A stretch of 64,000 bases of DNA from Sinorhizobium medicae (lineage in GTDB: Bacteria; Pseudomonadota; Alphaproteobacteria; Rhizobiales; Rhizobiaceae): positions 124,001 through 188,000 of the forward strand of contig NZ_VITA01000006.1 in the NCBI RefSeq assembly GCF_007827695.1, in the 5' to 3' direction. Within the stretch, counting starts at the first letter, position 1; each line of letters begins with the position of its first letter. The notes under the pieces are model-generated. The model did not search any database. It saw nothing but the letters and a program-made list of their open reading frames with translations, and was not told where the DNA came from. Positions 16,501-24,113 of this stretch are shown here, piece by piece. The translations under genes were made by a program, and so were the position numbers.

Positions 16501-17751
16501 TCATTCCACGACTTCCGCCGTCTCGAGGACGGCATGAAAGAGGACGTCCGCGCCGGCGGCCGCCCAATCCTTGGAGATGTCCTCCGCCTCGTTATGACTG
16601 AGCCCATCGACGCAGGGGCACATGATCATGGTGGTCGGCGCGACCTTCGCGGCCCAGCAGGCATCGTGGCCCGCGCCCGAGACGAGGTTCATGTGGCTGT
16701 AGCCGAGCTTCTCGGCGGCGCCGCGCACGGTTTCGACCAGCTTCGGATCGAAGGTGACGGGATCGAAGTGCCCGACCGCCTCGATCGAACAGCCAACCCC
16801 GAGCCGCTCGCAGATTTTGGGCGCTTCGGCTTCGATCCGGGCCCGCATGCGGTCGAGCTTGGTCTGGTCGGGCGAGCGGATATCGACCGTGAACACCACT
16901 TTGCCGGGCAGCACGTTGCGGGAATTTGGCGAAAAGAACATCTGGCCGACACCGCCGACAGCGCCCGGCTGGTTTTCCATCGCGACGGTCTGAACCATTT
17001 CGAGAATGCGCGCCATGGCAAGGCCCGCATTGACGCGCATCTCCATCGGCGTCGAGCCCGTATGCGCCTCCTTGCCCGTCAGCGTGAACTCCAGCCACCA
17101 GAGGCCCTGGCAGTGTGTGACGACGCCGATCTGCCTGTTCTCGGCCTCGAGAATCGGGCCTTGTTCGATGTGGTATTCGAAATAGGCGTGCATCTTGCGC
17201 GCGCCCACCTCTTCGTCGCCGGACCAGCCGATGCGCTTCAATTCGTCGCCGAAGCTCTTCCCTTCCGGGTCCTTTCGGGCATAGGCGTAATCAAGCGTGT
17301 GGACGCCGGCAAAGACGCCGGAGGCGAGCATGGCAGGCGCGAAGCGGGCGCCTTCCTCGTTGGTCCAGTTGGTCACGACGACCGGGTGCTTCGTCCTGAT
17401 CCCGAGGTCGTCCATCGTGCGTACGACTTCGAGACCGCTCAGAACGCCGAGCACACCGTCGAACTTGCCGCCCGTCGGCTGCGTGTCGAGGTGAGAGCCG
17501 ATATGGACGGGCAGCGCATCCGAATCGGTACCCGGGCGGGTCATGTACATGGTGCCCATCTTGTCGACACCCATGGAGAGCCCCGCCTTTTCGCACCAGG
17601 ACTGGAAAAGCCGGCGGCCTTCACCGTCCGCATCCGTCAAGGTCTGGCGGTTATTGCCGCCGGCAACGCCGGGGCCGATCTTCGCCATTTCCATCAACGA
17701 ATCCCACAGGCGATCGGCATTGACGCGCCTATTCTCGCCAGGTGCTGCCAT
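16501..17751 (-). CDS. M20-family N-carbamoyl-amino-acid hydrolase (beta-ureidopropionase type)
   Basis: A 416-residue zinc or manganese amidohydrolase that converts N-carbamoyl-beta-alanine to beta-alanine, CO2 and ammonia, or acts on N-carbamoyl L-amino acids. The metal site shows in GSHLDTQPTGGKFDGVLG (His, Asp) and NWTNEEGARFAP (tandem Glu), then HIEQGPILE and, near the end, SGAGHDACWAAKVAPTTM. The dimerisation insert near residues 210-330 is present. Adjacent hydA supplies its substrate. It is divergent from the TetR gene, with a RutR-like operator 130 bases before its start. Confidence 0.93.
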   Translation of the reverse strand: MAAPGENRRVNADRLWDSLMEMAKIGPGVAGGNNRQTLTDADGEGRRLFQSWCEKAGLSMGVDKMGTMYMTRPGTDSDALPVHIGSHLDTQPTGGKFDGVLGVLSGLEVVRTMDDLGIRTKHPVVVTNWTNEEGARFAPAMLASGVFAGVHTLDYAYARKDPEGKSFGDELKRIGWSGDEEVGARKMHAYFEYHIEQGPILEAENRQIGVVTHCQGLWWLEFTLTGKEAHTGSTPMEMRVNAGLAMARILEMVQTVAMENQPGAVGGVGQMFFSPNSRNVLPGKVVFTVDIRSPDQTKLDRMRARIEAEAPKICERLGVGCSIEAVGHFDPVTFDPKLVETVRGAAEKLGYSHMNLVSGAGHDACWAAKVAPTTMIMCPCVDGLSHNEAEDISKDWAAAGADVLFHAVLETAEVVE

Positions 17752-17880
17752 GGCGTTCTCCTCTTTTGCCGGCCGGTCCCTCCCCGGGGGATAGCCCTCT
17801 TGTTCCCTTCGGCCAAATCGCGAGCTTGTTTGTATGCCCTTCGATCGGGCGTTGCCTTTGTCAGCAATCTGCCTGATAAT

Positions 17881-17896
17881 TTGACCGGTTGGTAAA
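17881..17896. promoter_or_regulatory. RutR-like operator between the hydrolase and TetR genes
   Basis: TTGACCGGTTGGTAAA matches 12 of 14 defined positions of the E. coli RutR site TTGACCA-NN-TGGTCAA. It lies between the divergent N-carbamoyl hydrolase and TetR genes. A close relative occurs before preT at 25529-25544. Confidence 0.65.
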
Positions 17897-18029
17897 CATT
17901 ACAACTTCCGTGGCAGCACTCAAGCGGGAAAAATAAAAAACAGGAGTTGTTGCTTAAAAAACCGGCGGGTCCGTATTTTGGGCAAATTGCGCCGGACGTC
18001 ATGCGTCGGGGGTGTGGACAGGGGACGAA

Positions 18030-18671
18030 ATGGTACTTCCGAGAGCGGCTAGAACCCAGAGGCGCACGCGAATCCAGGAGGAGAAGGAGGAGCAGATTCT
18101 CGAGGCGGCGCTGGAGGTGTTTTCCGCAAACGGCTTTCGCGGTGCGACCGTCGATCAGATCGCCGAGGTGGCGGGCATGTCGAAGCCGAATCTGCTCTAT
18201 TATTTCCGCACCAAAGAGGCGATGCACCGGTCGCTGATCGACCGCGTCCTCGACACCTGGCTTGACCCTTTGCGCGCGTTCGATGCGGAAGGCAATCCGG
18301 TAGCCGAAATACGCAGTTATATCAGGCGAAAACTTGAGATGGCGCGGGACTTTCCGCGCGAAAGCCGGTTGTTCGCCAATGAGGTCCTGCAGGGCGCTCC
18401 GCATATCGTGGACGAGCTCAAGGGACCACTCAAGCAACTTGTGGACGAGAAGGCCGAAGTCATCCGCAGTTGGGCGAAGGCCGGCAAGATCGCGAAGTGC
18501 GATCCTTATCACCTGATCTTCGCTATTTGGTCGACGACCCAGCATTACGCCGATTTCGACGTTCAGGTGCGCGCCGTGCTGGGCCAGGAAAATGACGGCG
18601 AGGGGCGCTTTGAGGATGCGGCGCGCTTTCTGGAGGAACTGTTCGTCGGTGGGTTGCAGGTGCGTGAGTAG
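18030..18671 (+). CDS. TetR-family regulator, RutR-like
   Basis: A 213-residue repressor. The N-terminal helix-turn-helix is IQEEKEEQILEAALEVFSAN then VDQIAEVAGMSKPNLLYYF; the C-terminal ligand domain (FPRESRLFANEVLQGAPHI and IFAIWSTTQHYADF) resembles the RutR/YcdC class, which senses uracil and thymine. The ATG at 18030 is preferred over an upstream GTG at 18012. It is divergent from the N-carbamoyl hydrolase, and RutR-like operators lie in this intergenic region and before preT. It is therefore the likely controller of the pyrimidine genes here; the ligand is inferred from the family. Confidence 0.9.
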   Translation: MVLPRAARTQRRTRIQEEKEEQILEAALEVFSANGFRGATVDQIAEVAGMSKPNLLYYFRTKEAMHRSLIDRVLDTWLDPLRAFDAEGNPVAEIRSYIRRKLEMARDFPRESRLFANEVLQGAPHIVDELKGPLKQLVDEKAEVIRSWAKAGKIAKCDPYHLIFAIWSTTQHYADFDVQVRAVLGQENDGEGRFEDAARFLEELFVGGLQVRE

Positions 18672-18688
18672 CTTCGCTCGGGGATTCG

Positions 18689-18839
18689 CCCCTCATCCGG
18701 CTGCCACCGCCTTCTTCTTGTTTTTCGACGGGGAGAAGGGACTCGCGGACGGCCTTCATCTCTGTAGAGGGAGTTGGACGGCGCGGCATATCCCTTTGCC
18801 CCGCTTGCGGCGAGAAGGTGCCGGCAGGCGGATGAGAGG
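18689..18839. repeat. RIME-like rhizobial intergenic palindromic element
   Basis: The left end CCCCTCATCCGGCTGCC and the right end GGCAGGCGGATGAGAGG are inverted copies. Inner arms carry GGGGAGAAGG on the left and GGCGAGAAGGTGCC on the right. This is the layout of the palindromic elements common between rhizobial genes. It fills the gap between the convergent TetR and cyclase genes. Confidence 0.7.
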
Positions 18840-18843
18840 CCGG

Positions 18844-20520
18844 TCAGCTCGGTGACGGTAGCGAAAGCGAGAGCTGTGACGCGTCACCCACTATCCAGGT
18901 TTCCAGCGTCGCCTGGCGGCCGCGCAGACTGATTTCTAGGCGTCTATGGCCTTCAAAGGCAAGACCGGCGCGCTGGACCAGTTCGGCGGAAACCGCAAGC
19001 TCGGCGTCGTGCTCTTTTGCAAGGCCTTCCAGGCGGCTCGCGGTGTTGATGGTGTCGCCGACGGCGGTGAGCGACGTTGCCTGACCGTATCCCATTTCGC
19101 CGATGATCGCCGGGCCCGCATGCAGGCCGATGGCGAGCCTCAGTGGCTGGTCGAGCTCCCCTTCGAATGTCTGGTTCAGCGCGCGGATGCCCTGCGACAA
19201 TCGGGCAGCGGCCGAAAGTGCCTGCCGGCAGGCTTCCGGCAAGGGGGTCTTCAGACCAAAGATCGCGAGTGCCCCGTCGCCGATGAACTTGTCGATTACG
19301 CCGCCCGAACCTTCGACGGCTTCGCCGACGACTTCGAAGTAGCGGTTGAGCAGGAAGACGGTGTCGTAGGGCAGCCTGTGCTCGGCAATTCGGGTGAAGT
19401 CGCGCAGGTCGCAAAAGAGCACCGCCACGCGGCGCTCGCGGCCGCCGGCATTCTGGCGGGCGATCTGCGTCTTGACCCCAATACTATCGGTATTGAGGAT
19501 CGGTACGACGCTCACATTGTGAACGGGCCGGAACTGACAGGCGAGGCGTATGTTTTCGGGCGCGCCGATGCGGGTCAGCGTCGCGAGCTCCGCTGCTTCA
19601 GGTGCGGGCTGATTCTCGAGCCCCTGGGTGATCCGGACGCGGCAGGTCGAGCAGCGGCCGCGTCCGCCGCAGACCGAAACATGCGGAATGCCGGCTGCCC
19701 GGCTCGCCTCGAGCACGCTGAAGCCGAGGCTGACGGCAGCGACCCGCCCGTCCGGATAACGGATGCGGATGCGGCCACGCGCAGGCATGGCGCGCAGCGC
19801 CAGCGTTGCGCCGATGAGGGCTGCGAAGCCGCCGTAAAATGCGAGCCGGATGCTTTCGAGCACAGCGGGATCGGCCCTTTCCTGCGACGCGCCGGCATAG
19901 GCACGGTCGCCGTAACCTCCATGTTCGGCATAGTCCCGCTCGAGCGAACGCGCGCCGTTCACGAAGCCGAGAAGCGCAAAGATCGGCACCAGAAGCGCGA
20001 CGGTATAGAGCAGGGTCTCATATCGCGGAAACCATGCGCGGCCGCGCATCCAGAACCAGGCGCCAAGACAGGCATGGCCCCAGACGACGATCAGCGCCAG
20101 CGACTGCCGGGAGGCGTTGATCGAGCTTGACCACAGGGTTCGCAGAATTCCAGCATAATCCGGGTAAATGCCCGTAAGGAGCGGCTCCACGCGGGTGGCG
20201 ACCACGTGAGGGACGAGCAGAAACGGCAGGCTCAGGCCAAAGACGATCTTCAGGGCTTCTCCGGCAGGCATTCTGAATGTCTGCCGCCTATAGAGGCTGT
20301 CGAGCGCCATAAGGAAATGCAGGAGCAGCGCTCCGTAAAGCACGACGGTACCCGGTACGCTGTGCCAGACTGAGGTAAAAATCCGCCGCCCCACTTCCAT
20401 CGCGCCGATCGAGACGAGTCCAAGCGCATGATTTGAGAAGTGACAGAGCACGAATATGCCGAGCACAGCCCCGGAGATCAGGTGCATCTTCTTGCGCGTG
20501 CTGGCGGAGAGTATCGTCAA
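18844..20520 (-). CDS. Class III adenylate cyclase fused to a membrane domain and a 2Fe-2S ferredoxin domain
   Basis: A 558-residue three-part protein. Residues 1-245 hold about six membrane helices with several in-membrane histidines (27, 31, 68, 105, 149), reminiscent of the cytochrome b-like anchor of succinate dehydrogenase. Residues 248-340 form a ferredoxin domain with Cys284-x5-Cys290-x2-Cys293 and Cys328, the adrenodoxin-type spacing for a 2Fe-2S cluster. Residues 365-550 are a class III cyclase: metal aspartates 371 (FCDLRDFT) and 415 (FIGDGALAIFG), and Lys411 for adenine. It should make cAMP under redox or oxygen control, which is inference. Rhizobia carry many cyclases, but this domain order is distinctive. 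It stands alone between a TetR gene and a LysR gene. Confidence 0.9.
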   Translation of the reverse strand: MTILSASTRKKMHLISGAVLGIFVLCHFSNHALGLVSIGAMEVGRRIFTSVWHSVPGTVVLYGALLLHFLMALDSLYRRQTFRMPAGEALKIVFGLSLPFLLVPHVVATRVEPLLTGIYPDYAGILRTLWSSSINASRQSLALIVVWGHACLGAWFWMRGRAWFPRYETLLYTVALLVPIFALLGFVNGARSLERDYAEHGGYGDRAYAGASQERADPAVLESIRLAFYGGFAALIGATLALRAMPARGRIRIRYPDGRVAAVSLGFSVLEASRAAGIPHVSVCGGRGRCSTCRVRITQGLENQPAPEAAELATLTRIGAPENIRLACQFRPVHNVSVVPILNTDSIGVKTQIARQNAGGRERRVAVLFCDLRDFTRIAEHRLPYDTVFLLNRYFEVVGEAVEGSGGVIDKFIGDGALAIFGLKTPLPEACRQALSAAARLSQGIRALNQTFEGELDQPLRLAIGLHAGPAIIGEMGYGQATSLTAVGDTINTASRLEGLAKEHDAELAVSAELVQRAGLAFEGHRRLEISLRGRQATLETWIVGDASQLSLSLPSPS

Positions 20521-20678
20521 ATAATTTGCCTGGCTCTGGCGACCGCGGAGCGGCCCGCTTCGGTATCTTCCTTATCAACCAGATCACTGGTGCCGGCAAC
20601 TTACGTTTTTTGTACAAACTGTTTCGTTTCCGTGACTTGTGCGGAACGCGCTGCACATGCACATGCCCATGCAGGGAC

Positions 20679-21578
20679 CTACTCCATGATGCGCGGCAGC
20701 GCATTGGCCAGTTTATCGATCACCACCCGCAGTTTAGGCAGGACGTGTTGCGTTTGCGGCCAGACTGCATGGGCCTTGAAAATCAATCCGGGCCGGTCGG
20801 TCAGCACGCGGACGAGCTCGCCTTTCTGCACGCGCTCGCGCACGAGCCAGCAAGGCAGCCATGCAAGGCCGAAGCCCGCAGCGGCGGCATCGGCGATTGC
20901 TGCGAGATCGTCGAGTCTCAGCCGTGCCTGCGGCAATACGGCTTCCGCCGCCTTCCCCTCGGCGGGAAAGGTCCAGGATCGCGGTTCGCCTCCGCGGCAA
21001 TAGACGACCCCCTCATGTGCGGCGAGTTCCGCCACCTTTTTTGGCATGCCGCGCGCTTCGAGATAGGCCGGCGAGGCGCAGACCGTCATGCGCTGTTCCG
21101 CGACCGTGCGCATCATGAGGCCGGCGCCGTTGCCGAGCGGGGCGTTGCGGACGGCGAGATCGAAACCTTCGTCGAGGAGGTCGATGACGCGGTCGTTGAA
21201 GGAGAGATCGAACTCCAGATGCGGATGCGCCTGCAGCAGGTCGCGAAGCAATGGCGCCACGCATTGGCGTCCGAAGAGGACCGGCATCGAGATGCGAAGA
21301 CGACCGCGTATTTCGCGCCTCCCGGACTCGAGGAGGCTCTCGGCCGTTTTTATTTCACCGAGCGCCTTCTGGCAGCTCTCGTAGAAAAGCTGCCCTTCTT
21401 CAGTGAGGTTCTGAGTCCGTGTGGTGCGATTAAAAAGACGCACACCGAGCCTCTGTTCGAGCCTGGAAACCGTCTTGCCCACGGCCGACCGCGTAAGATT
21501 GAGTCGCGCGGCGGCAGCGGAAAAGCCGCCGGCGTCGGCGACCTCGACGAAGACCGAAATGCCTGTGAAGCGTTCCAT
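20679..21578 (-). CDS. LysR-family transcriptional regulator
   Basis: A 299-residue regulator with an N-terminal winged helix (FVEVADAGGFSAAAARLNLT and RSAVGKTVSRLEQRLGVRLF) and a two-lobe effector domain (LSFNDRVIDLLDEGFDLAVR, MMRTVAEQRMTVCASPAYL). It resembles the CrgA/YhcS class next to oxidoreductases. The frame runs 22 codons further, but the ATG at 21578 gives the standard start ERFTGISVF. It is divergent from the alcohol dehydrogenase-like gene, with a T-N11-A palindrome between them, so that gene is its likely target. Confidence 0.9.
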   Translation of the reverse strand: MERFTGISVFVEVADAGGFSAAAARLNLTRSAVGKTVSRLEQRLGVRLFNRTTRTQNLTEEGQLFYESCQKALGEIKTAESLLESGRREIRGRLRISMPVLFGRQCVAPLLRDLLQAHPHLEFDLSFNDRVIDLLDEGFDLAVRNAPLGNGAGLMMRTVAEQRMTVCASPAYLEARGMPKKVAELAAHEGVVYCRGGEPRSWTFPAEGKAAEAVLPQARLRLDDLAAIADAAAAGFGLAWLPCWLVRERVQKGELVRVLTDRPGLIFKAHAVWPQTQHVLPKLRVVIDKLANALPRIME

Positions 21579-21601
21579 GGATTGCGTCCTTTGAGGAACC
21601 A

Positions 21602-21616
21602 ATGATGGGAAATCAT
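21602..21616. promoter_or_regulatory. Candidate LysR binding palindrome
   Basis: ATGAT-GGGAA-ATCAT lies between the divergent LysR and oxidoreductase genes and fits the T-N11-A layout used by LysR-type regulators. Confidence 0.45.
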
Positions 21617-21682
21617 ACCGCAACTGGAGAGGCAAATTCAACACTATGCTCGCCCGACCGAAACAGATGGAAAGGAACGAGC

Positions 21683-22705
21683 ATGTCGAAATGGATGCAG
21701 GAATGGAGCACGGCGGCGGTGGGTCCGCACGATCTCAAGCTTGCTGAACGGCCGCTGCCGGAGGTCGGCGAGCACGATGTCCTCGTGCGGACGCTCGCCG
21801 TGTCGCTCAACTATCGCGACAAGCTGGTACTCGAGACCGGCATGGGGCTTGATCTCGCTTTTCCCTTCGTGCCGGCCTCCGACATGAGCGGAGTGGTCGA
21901 AGCGGTCGGCAAGAGCGTCACGCGTTTCCAGCCAGGCGATCGCGTGATCTCTACCTTCTCTCCCGGTTGGATCGATGGTTTAAGGCCGGGCAACGGCAGG
22001 ACGCCTGCCTATGCGACGCTTGGCGGCGCTTTTCCCGGCGTCATGTCGGAATATGTTGCCTTTCCGGAAGACTGGTTCGTGGCGGCTCCCAAAAGCCTTG
22101 ATGCCGCGGAGGCGAGCACCCTGCCATGCGCCGGGCTTACCGCCTGGTTTGCTCTTGTCGAAAGAGGGCACTTGAGAGCCGGAGACCGTGTCCTGGTGCA
22201 GGGGACAGGCGGAGTTGCGCTTTTCGGCCTGCAGATCGCCAAGGCAACCGGTGCCGAAGTCATCATCACCTCGAGCAGCGCGGAAAAGCTCGAACGGGCA
22301 CTGTCCCTTGGAGCCGATCACGGCATCAACCGTTCAAGCGAGGATTGGGTGGAGCGCCTATATCAGCTCACCGCGGACCATGGCGCGGATCACATTTTGG
22401 AGATCGCCGGCGGTGCAGGGCTCGGTCAGTCGCTGAGGGCTGTCGCGCCGGACGGGCGCATTTCGGTGATCGGCGTGCTCGAAGGCTTCGAGGTTTCCGG
22501 CCCTGTTGGGCCATTGCTTCTGAAGTCGCCGGTCGTGCAGGGCATCAGCGTCGGCCATCGCAGGGCACTCGAAGATCTGGTGGGCGCTGTCGAACGCTTG
22601 CGGCTGAAGCCCGTTATAGACAAACGCTACAAATTCGCAGAGTTTCCGGAGGCTCTCGCACATCTCGACCACGGCCCCTTCGGCAAGGTGGTGATAGAGT
22701 TCTGA
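21683..22705 (+). CDS. Zinc-independent MDR-family alcohol dehydrogenase / quinone oxidoreductase
   Basis: A 340-residue medium-chain reductase. The GroES-like N-terminal half contains LVRTLAVSLNYRDKLVLETG and FVPASDMSGVVEAVG; the NAD(P) site follows as VLVQGTGGVALFGLQIAKAT. The structural-zinc Cys cluster is absent and the catalytic Cys of zinc alcohol dehydrogenases is not in place, so a quinone or enone reductase activity is more likely than alcohol oxidation. AAGGA lies 8 bases before the ATG at 21683. It is divergent from the LysR gene and ends at a shared terminator facing preA. Confidence 0.88.
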   Translation: MSKWMQEWSTAAVGPHDLKLAERPLPEVGEHDVLVRTLAVSLNYRDKLVLETGMGLDLAFPFVPASDMSGVVEAVGKSVTRFQPGDRVISTFSPGWIDGLRPGNGRTPAYATLGGAFPGVMSEYVAFPEDWFVAAPKSLDAAEASTLPCAGLTAWFALVERGHLRAGDRVLVQGTGGVALFGLQIAKATGAEVIITSSSAEKLERALSLGADHGINRSSEDWVERLYQLTADHGADHILEIAGGAGLGQSLRAVAPDGRISVIGVLEGFEVSGPVGPLLLKSPVVQGISVGHRRALEDLVGAVERLRLKPVIDKRYKFAEFPEALAHLDHGPFGKVVIEF

Positions 22706-22721
22706 GACGACGGCAAGGGAA

Positions 22722-22748
22722 AAGGCCGCCGGCGATGCCGGCGGCCTT
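22722..22748. terminator. Bidirectional terminator between the oxidoreductase gene and preA
   Basis: AAGGCCGCCGGC and GCCGGCGGCCTT make a perfect 12-bp stem with a 3-base loop. On the minus strand TTTTCCC follows, so it ends preA well; on the plus strand it can end the oxidoreductase transcript. Confidence 0.8.
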
Positions 22749-22769
22749 CCCCTTGGCTTGAACAGGCTT

Positions 22770-24083
22770 TCACTCGGCGGCCTGGCGGGCCATCGGGTTG
22801 TTGGGATGGGTCGTCCAGTTGGCGTAGTTCGGGTCGACCGGTTTACCCGTGCGCCGGTCGAGCGTGCCGGCAGGCAACGTTTCCATGGTAATGCAGTTGT
22901 CGACCGGACAGACATTGACGCAGAGGTTGCAGCCGACGCATTCCTCCTCGATCACCTCGAAATGGCGAACGCCGTTGACCAACTGGGTGATGGCCTGATG
23001 CGACGTGTCCTCGCAGGCGATGTGACAGCGGCCGCATTTGATGCAGGCGTCCTGATCGATCTTCGCCTTGGTGATGTAGTTGAGGTTGAGATACTGCCAA
23101 TCCGTGACGTTGGGGACGGCGCGGCCACTGATGTCGTCCAGCGTGCGATGTCCCTTGGCGTCCATCCAGTCGGAAAGTCCGGTAATCATCTCCTGGACGA
23201 TCTTGAAGCCATAGGTCATCGCCGCCGTGCAGACCTGCACATTGCCGGCGCCGAGCGCCATGAATTCGGCCGCATCCCGCCAGGTGGTCACGCCGCCAAT
23301 GCCCGAAATCGGCAAGCCGTGGGTCTCCGTATCACGGGCGATCTCGGCGACCATGTTGAGCGCGATCGGCTTAACGGCCGGACCGCAATAACCGCCATGG
23401 CTGCCGCGGCCATCGATCGAGGGCTCCGGCGAGAAGGTGTCGAGATTGACCCCGGTGATCGAATTGATCGTGTTGATCAGCGACACCGCATCGGTGCCGC
23501 CGGCCCTGGCAGCGCGGGCTGGCTTGCGGATGTCGGTGATATTGGGCGTCAGCTTGGTGATGACGGGCATGCGCGTATATTGCTTGCACCAGCGCACGAC
23601 CATCTCGATATACTCAGGCACCTGGCCGACAGCCGAGCCCATGCCGCGCTCGGACATGCCGTGCGGACAGCCGAAATTGAGTTCGATACCGTCTGCGCCC
23701 GTCTCCTCGACCAGGGGCAGGATCGCCTTCCAGGCATTCTCCTCGCAAGGCACCATGATCGAAGCGATCAATGCCCGATCCGGCCAGTTCATCTTCACCT
23801 GCTTCATTTCGCGCAGGTTCACATAGAGATCGCGATCGGTGATAAGCTCGATATTGTTCAAGCCCAGCAGCCGCCGGTCGGCGCCCCAGATCGCGCCGTA
23901 GCGCGGCCCGTTGACGTTGACCACCGGCGGTCCCTCTTCGCCGAGCGTCTTCCAGACGACTCCGCCCCAGCCCGCCTTGAAGGCGCGCTCGACATTATAG
24001 GCTTTGTCCGTCGGCGGCGCCGAGGCGAGCCAGAATGGGTTGGGGGATTTGATGCCGACGAAATTGTTGCGAAGATCAGCCAT
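22770..24083 (-). CDS. preA: NAD-dependent dihydropyrimidine dehydrogenase, subunit PreA
   Basis: A 437-residue subunit that reduces uracil and thymine to their 5,6-dihydro forms, the first step of reductive pyrimidine degradation. The FMN TIM barrel spans ~1-320 (NPFWLASAPPTDKAYNVERA, ELNFGCPHGMSERGMG with the catalytic Cys, ISGIGGVTTWRDAAEFM). The C-terminal ferredoxin part binds two 4Fe-4S clusters: CIKCGRCHIAC and CVGCNLCVNVCP. It lies 30 bases behind preT, with which it forms the heterodimer. Length and motifs match the E. coli PreA class. Confidence 0.96.
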   Translation of the reverse strand: MADLRNNFVGIKSPNPFWLASAPPTDKAYNVERAFKAGWGGVVWKTLGEEGPPVVNVNGPRYGAIWGADRRLLGLNNIELITDRDLYVNLREMKQVKMNWPDRALIASIMVPCEENAWKAILPLVEETGADGIELNFGCPHGMSERGMGSAVGQVPEYIEMVVRWCKQYTRMPVITKLTPNITDIRKPARAARAGGTDAVSLINTINSITGVNLDTFSPEPSIDGRGSHGGYCGPAVKPIALNMVAEIARDTETHGLPISGIGGVTTWRDAAEFMALGAGNVQVCTAAMTYGFKIVQEMITGLSDWMDAKGHRTLDDISGRAVPNVTDWQYLNLNYITKAKIDQDACIKCGRCHIACEDTSHQAITQLVNGVRHFEVIEEECVGCNLCVNVCPVDNCITMETLPAGTLDRRTGKPVDPNYANWTTHPNNPMARQAAE

Positions 24084-24113
24084 TGTTCTCGTCCTCTCGA
24101 TCCATTTACGCGC

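Noticed and set aside
20600-20680. A Crp-like site (TGTGC...GCACA) before the cyclase gene
   Set aside because: The arms are 10 bases apart instead of 6 and the match to TGTGA-N6-TCACA is poor.
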